A DNA stretch of 64,000 bases. Source: Smallanthus sonchifolius (Eukaryota > Streptophyta > Magnoliopsida > Asterales > Asteraceae). The notes below the pieces were generated by a model. The model was not told the origin of the DNA. It worked only from the letters and a program-made list of their open reading frames with translations, and did no database searches. Positions within the stretch are counted from its first letter, which is position 1, and each line of letters starts with the position of its first letter. This document shows positions 22,748 to 35,699 of this stretch, piece after piece. Location: contig CM042023.1 of assembly GCA_023525975.1 (NCBI GenBank), forward strand, positions 16,231,501-16,295,500, read 5' to 3'. A program made the position numbers and the translations under genes.

Positions 22748-24059
22748 AAACACCCTACTTTCCTTTTGTTAATTTATCAGAGTTTTAATTTGCGGAAATT
22801 GGTCCCAATTTTCAAAACTTTGATGACACATGTATATTTTATTTATAAATATTGTTTTACAAATAATATTCTATTTTACATAAGTAGGGATTCTCTACTC
22901 CGAACGGCCACATTCTTAGAAAGCCTCATTCCACGTGCTTTTTTCAGGCAATATTTGGAAAACATTTTTATATTAGCTTACGCTAAGTAAGTACACTGCG
23001 TCATTTATTTTATTATGGAACCTTTTAGGTTCTTATTGTTCAAGTTTTCGTGGCACTCTTGCCCCTGTGACCATCTCCGGACGTACCTCTGGCCACGTCA
23101 TTCATTTATTTTATGGTCTCACTGGCCCCCTTATGACCATCTTAGGTTGTACCTAGGTCATGGTATTGGCAAGGTCCTTACACACGTCGGTGTAGGCCCC
23201 TTGCTTTTGCCATGAAGGCCTATTCATTCGTAAGATCTGCCCCGTAGGCTTTGATATTTTATTTTAGTTCTCTTCTTTACTGAGATCCACCTTATAGGCT
23301 GGATATCTCTTTTCATTTGGGACCTTGAGTATCTTAGATTCACAATCTCCTAAATGTATCAAGCATTTATTTTCATCATACATATGTATTCTTGATTTAT
23401 TCGTAACTAGTCCTCACCTTAAATTTTCGTAACGGTTTCTCCACGATGAACTAAAGAGATTTATATATAGGAAGTACCAGCGGCATATCCACCACCCCTT
23501 TAATACTTCGTGAGTACTCCGTTATTATTGCATTTTAGGGTTTAGACTCGTTCCATCACGTACATTCATATTTAGCATGTATAATCATGCGTTCATGTAT
23601 TCACCTTGTCATGCATTCACGTATTCATATGCATTTGCATCACACTTATTATCTTTAGTCTATACCCCTAAACCTTTGTAATGGTTTTACCCCGAGATAT
23701 CAAAGAGGTTTATCTATAGGATGTACCAGCGGCTTACCCACCACCCTTTTAATATTCCGTGGCTACTCCATTATTTCAGTTTAGTGTTTAGACTAACCCA
23801 TCATTATTCCTCATCCCCGTACCTTAGTCTTACACATAACATGTATTCACGTATATAATAATTTCATCTAAGGTACGGGTCTAGTATACTTACATTATCC
23901 TTGGGTTGTTTCCTAATTTCGTGTCTTGCTTAAACGTCCCTCCGATCCTAGTTCGTAACTTTAACGCTATGCACTCGTAACCGTCATTCCGTCCTCCTTG
24001 TTTTGCGTGTTGGTGTGTGGGTGGTAGTGGTTTGTGTGATTTTTTATTTGAAAAGTGCG
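22748..24059 (-). repeat. Gypsy LTR, distal part (outermost layer of the nest)
   Basis: It ends (minus strand) AGTAGGGTGTTTCA at 22748 and is cut at 24059 by the LTR of the next element. I infer that it continues the LTR that starts TGTAATAACCCT at 43846. The ends are near-inverse, and the TATA box at 43380-43388 would be followed by this piece. It contains an imperfect repeat of period about 250 bp (near 23432 and 23683, sharing GTACCAGCGGC and CCACCACCC). Confidence 0.55.
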
Positions 24060-26359
24060 TGTCACACCCCGCCTAGGGCGGAAACACGGAGCGCGACAAT
24101 TCATGGTGTTCATAGCCTTTGATTACAACAAACGACATCTAAACGCAATTATTATCAAAGGTTTAAGTCATTACACAAAACGATAAATTGTTTCAAGACA
24201 ATACATGCCAAAATACCGCACTTAACCAAGTAAACGGCTTAAATAACAAGTTTGTTAGGTATGACCTAGATGCCCTAGGTTATAACCAGAAAACTTCAAA
24301 ATAGATCCTACATGCATGCATGCCCTGTTCTTCATGTTTTAGTCAACTGAGAAAACAAGCTTAAAAAAGTCAACATAAAGTTGGTGAGTTCAGAGGTTTA
24401 GTTGATATGTTTGATGTTTGGAGCACAAGATTTCTAGTTGTGTATTGTTTCTCCGAACAATGATGTGTATTGTTTCACCCGAACAATGATGTCCCACTAT
24501 CATTAATTAAGATACTAGTGTAAGTCTATTTTATTACCATGAGCTCCCGTAACCGAACTCGACGTTTTAGTTGTGCCTCTAACCCAATGTTCTTAATGCT
24601 AAACATTGTAATATTTGATGAAAATTATGCACCCGATTTGACCTCCAGTCAAGGTTAGCGCGACTAATCACAGATGGGGGTGTCAACCCAAATAAATCTA
24701 TTCGTGCTTTCCACGTTCATACCGTAATTAAAAGTTACAGAATAAGAGGGGACTTTGATGCGTTAAACATGTTGACTCATGTAAGAATGTAGGTACTTGT
24801 GTCTAGTTGTCAAGTTGAGCAAGTTTTCTCCCCCGTATGTTTAAAAACAAATTTAAAACAAGTAAAAGTGGGGCCGTGAAGACTCATTGTATCAACAAGG
24901 TGGTGAGTGATGTATGTATGCAGTCAGTCCAACGAGTGTCCGACCTATCCGTGCCCTAGATTTATTTAGACACCTTAGGTCCTATGTAGTTGTTTATGAA
25001 GTGGGTTGGTCACATGACCAATACCCTAAAGTATCGACCCTTTTCCTTATACTAATCTACAAGGGTCTGACTCGATCGCCGTTGGTGATATAACTTGTCG
25101 TTCAAGTAGTTATATTTATTAAAATCCTTTTAATAAATATTATGACTTAGTTTCTTAGTTGTCAATATCTCATTTTCGGTGTAAGTTATTCATTATGCTA
25201 ATAAATATATAACATATATATATTTACTATAAATAGGTGTGAAATGTCATAAAATAATAATTATATTATTTTATCATTTAAACATATTTTCACTTGACTC
25301 AAAAATATAGGCATATATATGTATGTATATATATTATTCCTTCTCAAAACAATATATAAATATATGCATGTTTTTATAAAAGAAATTTATAAAATGTTGT
25401 CATTCATTTTAAAATAATATTGGATGTCAACCCTTATAATAATAATCATTAAGCTAAAATAACACTTCGGGGTTTTATAATTTTTACCCGTCGTTCCTTT
25501 CGTTAAAACCCGTCTTTTGTAAATTATTTAAAATAGGAACCGCGTATAACCGTATCATAATAATATCACCAACTAGGTTAACGATAAAAAAATAGGTCGA
25601 GTGCTCACGTAAAAAGTCAAGAGAGAAGGTGACAGAGTTAACGTGAGACCCGGATTCACTCGAGATCACCTTAGGAAGCCTTGGACCTTGAGTTTGGAAT
25701 AGATTTTTAAGATCTAATAATATGTATGTGTGTGATATTAAAAGCCGTGAACCAAGAATCAAAAGGAAAATTAATTTTGGTTGTTACCTTGGAAATGTGG
25801 ATTGTGGTGAATGGGCTTGTGGAGCCGTGAGCCAAGAGAAACAATCAACACAAAAAAAGAGTAATTTTTGGAGATGGTAGTATAGCCGAGAGCCAGAGAA
25901 AGGTAGAATGTATGGGTGTGATTTGTGATTTGTGATTTGCCGTGATATGTATTTATAGTCATAAAAAAAGACACGTTATCCATTGGATTGAGGTGCATGG
26001 AGGAACATCAAACACATTACATCTCGGACCATGCAAGTGTTGGGGAAACATACCATGCATCCCATCATTGGGAATAAGGAAGTCTCACAAAGTCATAACA
26101 AGGTGGGGGCTTGATGGTGTTTTACGGCTGGATAGGAGAGCCGAGAGGGGGTGGCTGGGGGGTAGGGGTAGGGTAGTGGGTGTTGTGTGGAGTGTTACCC
26201 GATCATTCCTAGTCCGGTATAATACCCACGTGTCGTTGTTTTCACTTGTTATTACGTGTCGGGTTTGAGTTGGTTAAAATAATACAAGTTTAGTAACTCG
26301 GATAATATGCGCGTCCGAGATATGTTTAAATTTATAATTTCATTCAAGTGGGTATTCTC

Positions 26360-26401
<42 letters not shown>

Positions 26402-26618
26402 AGAGCGTTTTTTAGCCTTTTAAATATTAATTTTAGTTTATCACCAACGTGATATGGGATTCGTTGTGTCTCGAAAGTTTTTAATATTTCCTGTGTAGTT
26501 GTATGTTTGTTGGATTCTACTGGACCGGGTTAGACCAAATTAATTAAAATGAGTCTAATATGCACAGTTTCGTATAATTATATTCAAATAATTACGTGAT
26601 AAATTACCAGTTGTCACA
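24060..26618 (-). repeat. 3' LTR of minus-strand gypsy element 2
   Basis: It has TGTCACA at both ends in plus-strand reading (24060-24066 and 26612-26618) and is followed on the internal side by the purine-rich GAGCGAGGA. It matches the LTR at 42164-43364 closely (3 differences in about 67 bases compared by eye near 25600) but is 1.3 kb longer. It contains an (AT)n microsatellite at 26363-26397. Confidence 0.85.
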
Positions 26619-26640
26619 TCCTCGCTCAGTTAGAAGAATT

Positions 26641-27857
26641 TCATCCCGAAACTAAGTTTGTGTTGTCTATAACTGGTGCATTGTTGAACAACTGGAGATA
26701 CTTAAGTTTCATTTGGTCCTCGCGTTCCCAAGTGAATTTTGGTCCTCGCTTAGAGTTCCACCTGACCTTCACTATTGGGATGCGACTCCGTTTTAGTTTC
26801 TTGATTTCCCGATCCATGATTTCGACAGGTTGTTCCACAAAGTGGAGTTTGTCGTCGATGTGAATTTCCTCAAGTGGTATAATGAGGGTTTCGTCTGACA
26901 GACATTTCTTTAGATTTGACAAGTGGAACGTGTCATGTACACCACTGAGTTCTTGAGGTAGTTTAAGTTTGTAAGCCACTGGGCCTACTCTTGTTAGGAT
27001 CTCAAAAGGTCCGATGTATCGGGGATTGAGTTTACCTCGTTTCCCGAATCGAACCACTCCTTTCTAATGTGAGACTTTTAATAGAACGTTGTCTCCTACC
27101 TGGAATTCCAAGGGCTTGCGTCTTATGTCAGCATAGCTCTTTTGACGATCCCTAGCCGCTTTGATTATATCTCTGGTCTTAAAGATCTTATCAGTTGTTT
27201 CTTGGATGATTTCAGGGCCAGTGAGTTGGCTGTCACCAACCTCTGCCCAGCACAAAAGGTGATCAGCACTTTTGACAATAAAGTGCTTCAAATGGTGCGG
27301 CTTAGGTACTGGTGTGATAGATGTTGTTGTAAGAAAACTCAGCTAAGGGTAGGTGAGTATCCCAATTATTTCCGAAGTCTATGGCACATGCCCTAAGCAT
27401 GTCTCTAGGGTTTGGACAGTTCTCTCACTTTGACTATCTGTCTGCGGATGATAGGCGGTGCTCATGTCTAAGCGTGTACCTAGCGCTTTTTGAAGTGATT
27501 GCCAAAATCTTGAGGTGAAATGACTATCTCTATCCGAGATGATAGAGATTGGCACTCTGTGCCTTGAGACAACTTCCTTTAGATAGATTTGTGTCAATCT
27601 CTCCATCTTATCCGTTTCTTTGATTGGCAGGAAGTGTGAAGATTTGATCAATCGGTCGACGATTACCCAAATAGTGTCATAACCACTAGATGTTCTGGGC
27701 AATTTCGTGATGAAGTCCATGGAAATTTGTTCCCATTTCCATTGTTGTATCTCAGGTTGTTGTAGGAGTCCTGAAGGCTTTTGGTATTCTGCCTTGACTT
27801 TGGAACAAGTCAGGCACTTGCTTACATAGGTGGCAATCTCTGCCTTCATGTTGGGCC
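26641..27857 (-). pseudogene. Gypsy element 2: integrase and chromodomain
   Basis: The integrase zinc-binding C-pair is intact here (CLTCSKVK). The core shows MDFI, SDRDSHF and SERTVQT, which keep the D,D,E positions, and the chromodomain tail repeats EIMDREI, KVRWN and TWERED. Lesions: TGA at 27859-27861 in place of the Trp of the YWWP motif; a 1-base deletion near 27403 (TLE|DMLRA); another frameshift near 27290; TAG at 27064-27066 in place of Trp in the SPWKG motif. The terminal 138 codons (27057-26641) are open. It is a relative of the element at 1-1842. Confidence 0.9.
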
Positions 27858-27858
27858 A

Positions 27859-29732
27859 TCAGTACAACTCCTTGAGATCCTTATACATCCTGTCGGATCC
27901 TGGGTGAATTGAGTACTTGGACTTGTGTGCCTCGTCCAGCACCAACTCTCGAAGGTTTCCCAAATTTGGTACCCAAATCCTGTTCATGAAGTAACGGGCT
28001 TCATCAGATTTGGTTTCTAGCTGTTGATCCATACCTCGCAGGGATTCATCTTTCAGATCCTCTTCTTTGAGTGCTTCTTGTTGGGTATTGCGTAGTTGAG
28101 CGGTAAGGCTCGAATGAATCGCCATTCCCAATGCTCGCACTCTGAGGGTTTTAGTTCTTTCTTTCATGCTTAAAGCGTCGGCTTTGACGTTTGCTTTACC
28201 AGGGTGGTAACGGATGCCACAATCGTAGTCATTCTGTAACTCTACCCATTTTCGTTGTCTCATGTTCAATTCTTTCTGATCGAAGATGTGCTGGAGGCTT
28301 TTATGATTAGTAAAAATAGTGCATTTTGTACCGTAAAGGTAACGTCTCCATATTTTAAGAGCAAAAACGACTGCTCCTAATTCCAGGTCGTGGGTGGTGT
28401 AGTTCTTCTCATGTACCTTAAGTTGACGGGATGCATATGCGATGACTTTCTCTTTTTGCATCAAGACACAACCAAGTCCTTGGTGTGATGCATCGCAATA
28501 TACTATAAAATTATCTACTCCTTCTGGGAGAGATAAGATAGGTGCACAACATAGTTTCTGCTTCAACAGTTGGAACGCTGCTTCTTGTTTGTCGTTCCAA
28601 TCGAGCTTCTTATCTTTCTGAGTCAAGATTGTCAGAGGCTGGGCTATCTTTGAGAAATTCTAGATAAAACGTCTATAATAGTTAGACAGACCTAGGAATT
28701 TTCGCACTTCGGTTGGAGTCCTTGGTGCTTCCCAATTCTTGATGGCTTTAATCTTAGATGGATCCACATGTATGCCCTTGTCATTAATCACATGACCGAG
28801 GAAATGCAATTCTCGAATCCATAATTCACATTTCGAGAATTTGGCATACAGTTTCTCGTTTCTGAGAAGTTCTAAGACAAGTCTCAAGTGGTGTTCATGT
28901 TCCTCTTTGCTTTGTGAGTATATTAAGATGTCATCGATGAATACGATCACAAACTTATCCAAATAAGGTTTGCAGACCCTATTCATGAGATCCATGAATA
29001 CTGTTGGTGCGTTGGTTAAGCCAAAAGGCATAACTAGGAACTCGTAGTGGCCATAACGAGTCCTAAACGCTGTCTTAGGGATGTCTTCTTCTTGGATTCT
29101 CAGCTGATGATATCCTAATCGTATGTCGATCTTAGAATAGAAACTAGAACCTTGTAATTGATCGAACAAGTCATCTATCCTTGGAAGTGGATACCGATTC
29201 TTTACCGTCAATTTATTTAATTCTCGGTAGTCAATGCACATCCTAAAAGTTCCATCTTTCTTCTTTACGAACAAGACCGAAGCTCCCCATGGTGAGAAAC
29301 TCGGTCGGATAAACCATTTATCCAAAATCTCTTGTAGTTGACTGGATAGTTCTTGCATCTCAGACGGTGCAAGTCGGTATGGTGATCGTGCAATCGGTGC
29401 TGCTTCGGGTACCAGATCAATACGAAACTCAAGTTGTCTTTGGGGAAGACTTCTGGACGGAAGTCCAGGCAAGTCTTCGGGGAAGACTTTTGGGTAGTCT
29501 CGTACGATTGGTATGTCAGCGAGTTGTTTCTCCTTTGGCTTCTTTTCTGTCACGTGAGCTAGAATAGCATGATATCCCTTTCTCAAGTATTTCCGAGCCT
29601 TCATGCATGTGATAATCCTTAAGGTGGCTCCACTTTTCTCTCCCTGGATGGCCAGGGTTTCACCGTCGGGGAGTGGAATGCGAACTATCTTTTCATGACA
29701 GACAATTTCCTCATGGTTCTTGGACAGCCAAT
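27859..29732 (-). pseudogene. Gypsy element 2: reverse transcriptase and RNase H
   Basis: Reading from the Athila insertion at 29732 there is the end of the protease-RT linker (WLSKNHEEIVCHEK). RT follows with FRMCIDYRELN, YPLPRIDDLFDQL, FLVMPFGLTNAP and the catalytic VFIDDILIYS (near 28935), then FLGLSNYYRRFI. A TAG at 28660-28662 interrupts the RRFI-NFSKIA junction. RNase H continues from 28626 with YCDASHQGLG, DLELGAV and TNHKSLQH, where the usual third Asp (TDHKS) is Asn. The frame ends at the TGA at 27859. The N-terminal residues of the long open frame starting at 29763 come from the Athila LTR, not from this gene. Confidence 0.9.
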
Positions 29733-30870
29733 TGATCGCATTGTCAATGTCAATCAAAAACACTTATAAAAACTACTACTTAGCTACCTTAGACTGTAGA
29801 CAAGAAAGTAGGGTTGTCGAATCCACAGTGAACTCGTGGAAAACACTATTTAGAAAACGGATTCAATTACTACTAAAAATATTCAAACTTTATTAATTAA
29901 AAGACTTAGAGTTATAAAAACCAATAAACTTTAATTTGAGAAAACAGTTGGAGAAAACACAATCACTTTCGGGGTTCAAGTTCAACAAATCCACCAAATT
30001 TTAGGTTAATCTAGTTTGATTCCACTAAACTTGACACTAACAATTTAATTAAAGTGATCAATGTGGGACAATCTTTTAAGACTCGTTCGTCCGCCTAAAT
30101 ACCAATTCACATATGCAAAGCAGTACAAATCAACCAAATAGCTAACGATGCAAGAAAACCGAAAACATATGGTGACTCAAACAACTTCAACACAAGCAAA
30201 CAGTTTAAATTAATCAAAAGTACGTGCATTCAAAACTGTCACTCAAGAATACAAATCAAACAATAGAAAAACCATAAACTCAGGTTTCAATGAGACGAAC
30301 TATCCACCCGAAAGCAATCACAAGTGGATTAGCCGCTCATGGTTGTAGTAAACATCAAAGTAATAATCTTGGAACTTACGAACATTCAAAACTAAGAACA
30401 ATTGTCCTAGAAAAGCTTCAAATCCCCTTAGAACACCTCTGGGACGGCTAGGGAGAAGATAATTCGAGAATGGGAGTCACAATGGGTTTAAAACTGGAAT
30501 TAGGTTATTTTTGCCGACACACCCATTACTCGCGTACCACGAGACATCCTGGTCGGGCCTTCGCGTGCCGCGAAGGCCAAAATAGTCGCACCCATTCTTT
30601 CTTTCCCTCGCGTATCGCGACAATACTCTCCCAGGTCCTCACGTACCGCGAGGAACCTAAAACTCAGGAAATTGACTTTTGATCTTGACTTTGACTTCCT
30701 GGGCTTTGTACCTTCTTTAATTTCTTCTTATACTCCTGCTCTTTAAGCTCAATTACCCTGTAACTCATCAAACTACAAAACACATGTAAAACCGACTCGA
30801 TATACAAAGTTGAACTACTAAAACGTATAGAAAACGACACATATATACGGGATATTTGACCTTAATCCCA
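29733..30870 (-). repeat. Athila 3' LTR
   Basis: It is a near copy of 38006-39201 (about 5 differences in 79 bases compared by eye near 30301). Its inner edge is GGATATTTGACCTTAATCCCA. It contains short palindromes of the CTCGCG-TAYC-GCGAG type at 30530-30655. Confidence 0.85.
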
Positions 30871-31018
30871 TCTCAAACTATATCAAGGCCTGGGTTAAAC
30901 CATATAGATTTTCCCACCACTATAAACACTAATCTATAAGTTTTAAAAATCAATGAATTATAGATCGATGAATGAATGATGTGAGCTTTTATTAATGATG
31001 AATAAACCTTAACCATTA

Positions 31019-31225
31019 GTGTTTCAACCAAGTCACTATCCCGGCGGGTAACACAGCTTCAGTTTTTAAGAAATGAAGAACATAACTCAACTTAGAGGCG
31101 TTTCAACCAGGTTGCTATCCCGGAGGGTAACACATAAGCCAAATCAGTCATTTATAATCAATCACAAGAGTCTGCCCATGGGCGTTTCAACCAAGCTTGT
31201 AACCCGGAAAGTAACACGTAGGCAA
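31019..31225. repeat. Three-copy tandem repeat (about 80 bp) in Athila 3' region
   Basis: GTTTCAACCA at 31021, 31100 and 31184 is each time followed by a ..TATCCCGG..GGTAACAC-type segment. The repeats are imperfect and non-coding. Confidence 0.75.
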
Positions 31226-32098
31226 AATCAAGCTCTCAACTTAATTAATTATGCTCATGAAAACGGCGGATGATGGAATGCGGGAGCCACCAACTTTCGG
31301 ATTTATTTTCATAAAAAGAAAGCGGTGTGCCAATAGATTTTAAAAACTTATAATTTTTTTTATAGAGGTACCTATCATCCTATGTTTGACAGTTTCGACC
31401 TTACCGACACCCCTAAGATGAGAAACCACAAGACATCCTGAATTAATTATTCATTTAAGCCTAGATACACGATCAGGATGTTTAAGCTCTTTAAGTCGAC
31501 TGGGCCTACCAAAACGTTACAAATTAAACGCATTTGATTATCATTATTTCAATTCAATTCTCAAAACATGTAAAGTTTCCAACTATACTATCATTTTCCA
31601 TTTAATTGCACAAATTATAATCCAGGGACATTTTTGAAAATTTTTAAATTTTGATAGATTTTTTTTTTTATGACTCAAACTGACTCCAATAAAAGACTCA
31701 AATACAGACCTGGACTAAGGTCTCCCCTCCCCACACTTAAACTCTACATTGCCCTCAATGTAGGAAGAGCGACTCTAAAACGAAAGAAAAATATAAAAAT
31801 TAAGAAAAAATTAGCTGATAAGACGATCGTATAGCATTTCATTCGCGATTGTGTTCCACAGATACAAGTGGGCTGCATTATACACAAGAATCAAGCGAAA
31901 GTCGGAAATCACCACCCGAATGGAGATTGAGTACGGGCAATTTAGTCCAAATCTGCTGCAAAATAAAAATCCAACAACCCACAAGCGTCATAACGACTCA
32001 ATGAAAAGACGCAAAAAACAAAAATAAAAGACCCGACGGACTGACATGACTCAAAATTACAAAAACCAAAAATTAGGGTAAAATGGCCAAAAAGGGTC

Positions 32099-32226
32099 CC
32101 CTCGCGTACCGTGAGAACCCAGGGAGACTCCCTCGCATACCGCGAGGGACAAACAAACGTCCGGACTTTCTTTTGTCTCTCGCGTATCGCGAGGACAGGA
32201 CAAAAACCTCTCGCGTACCGCGAGAA
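32099..32226. repeat. Cluster of CTCGCG..CGCGAG palindromes in Athila internal region
   Basis: Four variants (CTCGCGTACCGTGAG, CTCGCATACCGCGAG, CTCGCGTATCGCGAG, CTCGCGTACCGCGAG) occur within about 125 bp. The same palindrome recurs in both LTRs of this element. Confidence 0.85.
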
Positions 32227-32950
32227 AATGCTAGTAACAGAAAGATTAGACGAATTTTCAACTTTTTGCCTTAGAAAATTTTTCACATCTTAAAAACTCA
32301 AAATTTTAAATTCTTAAAAAACTCATTCCAACACTTAAATTATATGCACACATACATGGAATGTCAATATCAATGATTTTTCTCCCCAAATGGCCACGAA
32401 TCCCTGCAAAAACTTAGAAAAATACAAAACACCACCGAAAAGACCGAAAAACTTAAAAACTTCTACAAACTCTACAACGGCATCCTACCCCACTCGGGTT
32501 TGTGTATTACCCTCAATTACACTTATTCCAATCATGATCTCCCCAGAGACGTCCCCACACTTGGCCAATTGCACACTACTAAAGAAAATAGAGAAATGAC
32601 AACCTAACTAACTTTCGTACGAATCACGGATGCATTTAGCATATGCAACAAGCCTTTTAAACCCCTCGGTAGCCTGAGTGGACGAGTTGAGTCTCGTGAG
32701 GGTTTCTAGAGAACACACCCACAACGTTCATTTAACTAGGCATGAATTAAAACTAACTAACCTTAGGCTGCCTCCCAAGAGCGCTAAATTTAACGTCTTC
32801 AGCCAAATGCGGTGTACCTGACTGATGTTATGTTGCTCCTACCTCTTCCACCTCAAAAACCGTGCTTAGGAAGAAACTCTCAAAGTGTACTGTCGGTTCG
32901 TTGATATCAGTTAACTCTAGGTATGGTTTCAACCGGTGTCCATTCACCAC

Positions 32951-33276
32951 TTACCTTAGATGGTCCTCAAAGTCTTCAATCTCCACGTCTCCGTATTGTC
33001 CAACTCTTGTGATTAGATAAGGACCCATCCATTTCCGCTTCAAATTTCTAGGGAAGAGTTTGATCCTAGAATTGTACAACCACACCTTCTGACCCACTTC
33101 CAAGGTCTCCTTCTTCAGTTTGGCATTATGCACTGATTTTGTCTTTGCTTTGTACGCAGCTGCACTTTCACATGCCTCATCTCTTAGCTCTTCGAGCTCG
33201 CACAGTCTGAGCTTCCTTTCTTTACCTGCATTATCATAATCTGCAATAATATTCTTGATAGCCCATAAAGCACAGT
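32951..33276 (-). pseudogene. Athila integrase C-terminal part
   Basis: The frame ALWAIKNI, LCELEELRDEA, AYKAKTKSVHNAKLKKE, VGQKVWLYNSR is the tail of an Athila-type integrase. It is separated from its N-terminal part (35700 onward) by the solo LTR at 33277-35699. Removing that insert and one 5-bp flank joins ELAYR to ALWAI in frame. Confidence 0.85.
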
Positions 33277-35699
33277 TGTAACATCCCGGAACTCCGAAAA
33301 ATTAATGAAACGGGTAATGGGCGACCCAAATCTTTATTAAAGTGTAGCCAATGCATTGATTTGCCATGAAAGGTGCGTTTAACTCCTGAAAGTGAACCGG
33401 TTAACCGTTTAAAACACGGATTGGGATCAAAACGTACAAAAAGGGAACTCAGGGAGCCGAGTGTAAAACTTAATCATTTAAAAACCAAGTTAGGAGAAAA
33501 CCCTAGCCCCATTCGGCTAGGGGGGTCGCAACTGCACTAGGAGAAAGAGGAGGAGAAAAAGGCGATCGGAGTAGGAGATTCCGAGACGATCTCAAGCGGG
33601 AACTTCACATCCAGCCAAGGTAACTCTTGTTTAATCTTTGTACGCAACTATCTTCGTGTTTGGTGGAAGAATTCGACTAGGGTGTTAGTGTTCTCGACTG
33701 TTGTTGACGGCAAGAGGGTAGCAAGGAACGACGGTGGTCGTAGGGAGAAGTGGCGGCTGTCACGGTGGCTGTGTGGTAGCGTTCCGCGGTGGCGGACGGC
33801 AGTAGGGGACGGTGTGTGTGGCGTTGAGCATGAAATGGTAACCCGATTAGGGTTACTTACGGTTGGAGGATGGCGGGGACTCGTGTGGCAGTGAAACCGG
33901 GTGATGGTGGGGGTTCACAGGAACGAGCGAGGGAGGAGAAGGAAACAGGTTACACCCGATTAGGGTTGTGCCCGGCTCGCATGCATGCATACATGCGTGA
34001 GAACCCGGATAGGGTATGCGAGTGTTCGTGGGACTAGGACTTGCATGGTACCAGTGTGTGTATGCACGTAAGCGGGGACTCGGACACGTAAGTCCTGTTA
34101 AGGACGAAGGAACTATAATGTACGTACCTCCGTGAGACGAGGGTCACGTGGAAAATGGGGCGTTGGGATAACGAGAAGAGCATCGGGGTTTAGCTACTGT
34201 TACATATCATTCGATGTAAATTAGAATGTGTTTGGCCATGTGATCATGCATGGGCAGGTTTGGGTTCGAGCGTGGACGGATTAGTTGCAGAGCAAGTACT
34301 GGGACTTGGCATATCTAGTGAGTTTCTAATCCCCTCTTTTAAATGTTTTTACTGTTTTGGGGCTATCGTACATACTTTCATGACGTGTTTTATTATGTTA
34401 AATGTATAAAGAGTTTTTGGGTCTAACCCGATGAGTTTACGAACTTAAGTAATTAAATATGGGGCTAAAGGACTATGTGTTGTCCTTAGAACGTGTAGGT
34501 TAAAGGTGGGTACATGGTCGTGGGTCGTATAGTGACCTAATACGAGTGAGTCGGGATTGTATCTAAAGGTCATACGGGTATGACTAGATGGTGTCACAGG
34601 GTGTGCACAGGGTGTGCATGTGTGCTTAGATTATGAGACACAGTGTTATGAGTTAGTCGGGGTGAGTCGGGATATAAGCTAAACGCTTACGAATACGTGC
34701 AGGATATCTTATCCTAGGGTTATGTGTGAAGTTCAGGTGCAGTTAACGAGTCATATACATAAAGTATAATGTTATGTGTTTATATATGTGTTGTGTGTAT
34801 TGTGTCATTGTCCTCGTGACACGACAGGTATTGTGTTTGCATTGTTGTTTGTGTGACACGGCAAACGGGATTGTGGAGGACTAAGTTCTCCGGGAGGTCA
34901 CCAAAGGTGGCGAACTTTGAGCAGGTTAATGATGACGAGGGTAACCCTGAAGAGGGTGCAGCGATGAGGTATGAGTTTGTGTGCTTAGATTTTTGCGTTA
35001 AATTGCATACAAGTGTTGAGTTATATTTATTGTGCATGAGTTAGTAATAATGTGGTGAGTCGATTTAGATTTACCGTTGTGTCAGGATTGTGATGTGGTG
35101 CTTACAACTGTTATGTCAGTTAACTTGTAAGAGCCTTGGTCAAGGATGAGTAAGTTGATGTTTAGGGATTTGTTGTGTTAACCAAGTGTCGAGTTAATAC
35201 GTGTACATGAGCATGAGTTATTAGTGTAGTAAGTATTGAGTTAGTAATAATGTGGGAGTATTATTATTATGGGATGAGTCATGGGTAATGAGTTATTATG
35301 GGATATCGGTTGATAACAGGAGTTATCAAATGGTTAATAAATTGTGGATCTAATTTATAAGGACCGTGGGTCCTGAGTAAAGTTCAAATAACTTTTTAGA
35401 CGAGTTAGTTTTTAATTAAACTAAACTATTAGAACTCACTCATCGTAGCTGAATTTATGTGTACGATAGATTGTTTTGCAGGTAAGCGTTGCGTTGCGTT
35501 GCGTTGACGTATCTTGGCCTAGGAGCGGTGCTACTCGGATTGGTGTGCAAGCATTCGTCAGGTAACTTCATGACATTAAATAGTAATTAATGTTTTTAGA
35601 AAGACTTCCGCTATAGTTTAATATACCTAAAATGAGTGTTTTTAAGAGAATAACCCGTTATGACGACCAACTGTAGGGTGCCCGGTTTAGGGCCTTACA
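33277..35699 (+). repeat. Solo LTR of a gypsy element inside the Athila integrase
   Basis: 2423 bp, beginning TGTAACATCCCGG and ending GGGCCTTACA, inserted in integrase coding sequence. The flanks ACAGT and ACGAT match at 3 of 5 positions, so the target duplication has mutated. The ends and an internal segment (TTAGAACTCAC..ATCGTAGCTGA) match the solo LTR at 43852-45820 in the opposite orientation, so they belong to one family. The small ORF at 33682-33894 within it looks like chance. Confidence 0.8.

Noticed and set aside
29733..29763. ATG at 29763 as true start of the 367-codon gypsy RT frame
   Set aside because: The first codons are Athila LTR sequence fused by insertion; the original frame enters from the protease at 39207.
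31019..31225. CRISPR-like direct repeats
   Set aside because: Only three diverged units of about 80 bp in a plant retrotransposon; no conserved repeat/spacer structure.
32073..32286. Several 60-114 codon ORFs on both strands
   Set aside because: They come from the CTCGCG..CGCGAG palindromes, which are open in many frames; located in the non-coding Athila 3' region.
33682..33894. 70-codon ORF in the solo LTR
   Set aside because: Gly/Arg/Trp-rich, no domain, inside an LTR; open by GC-rich composition.
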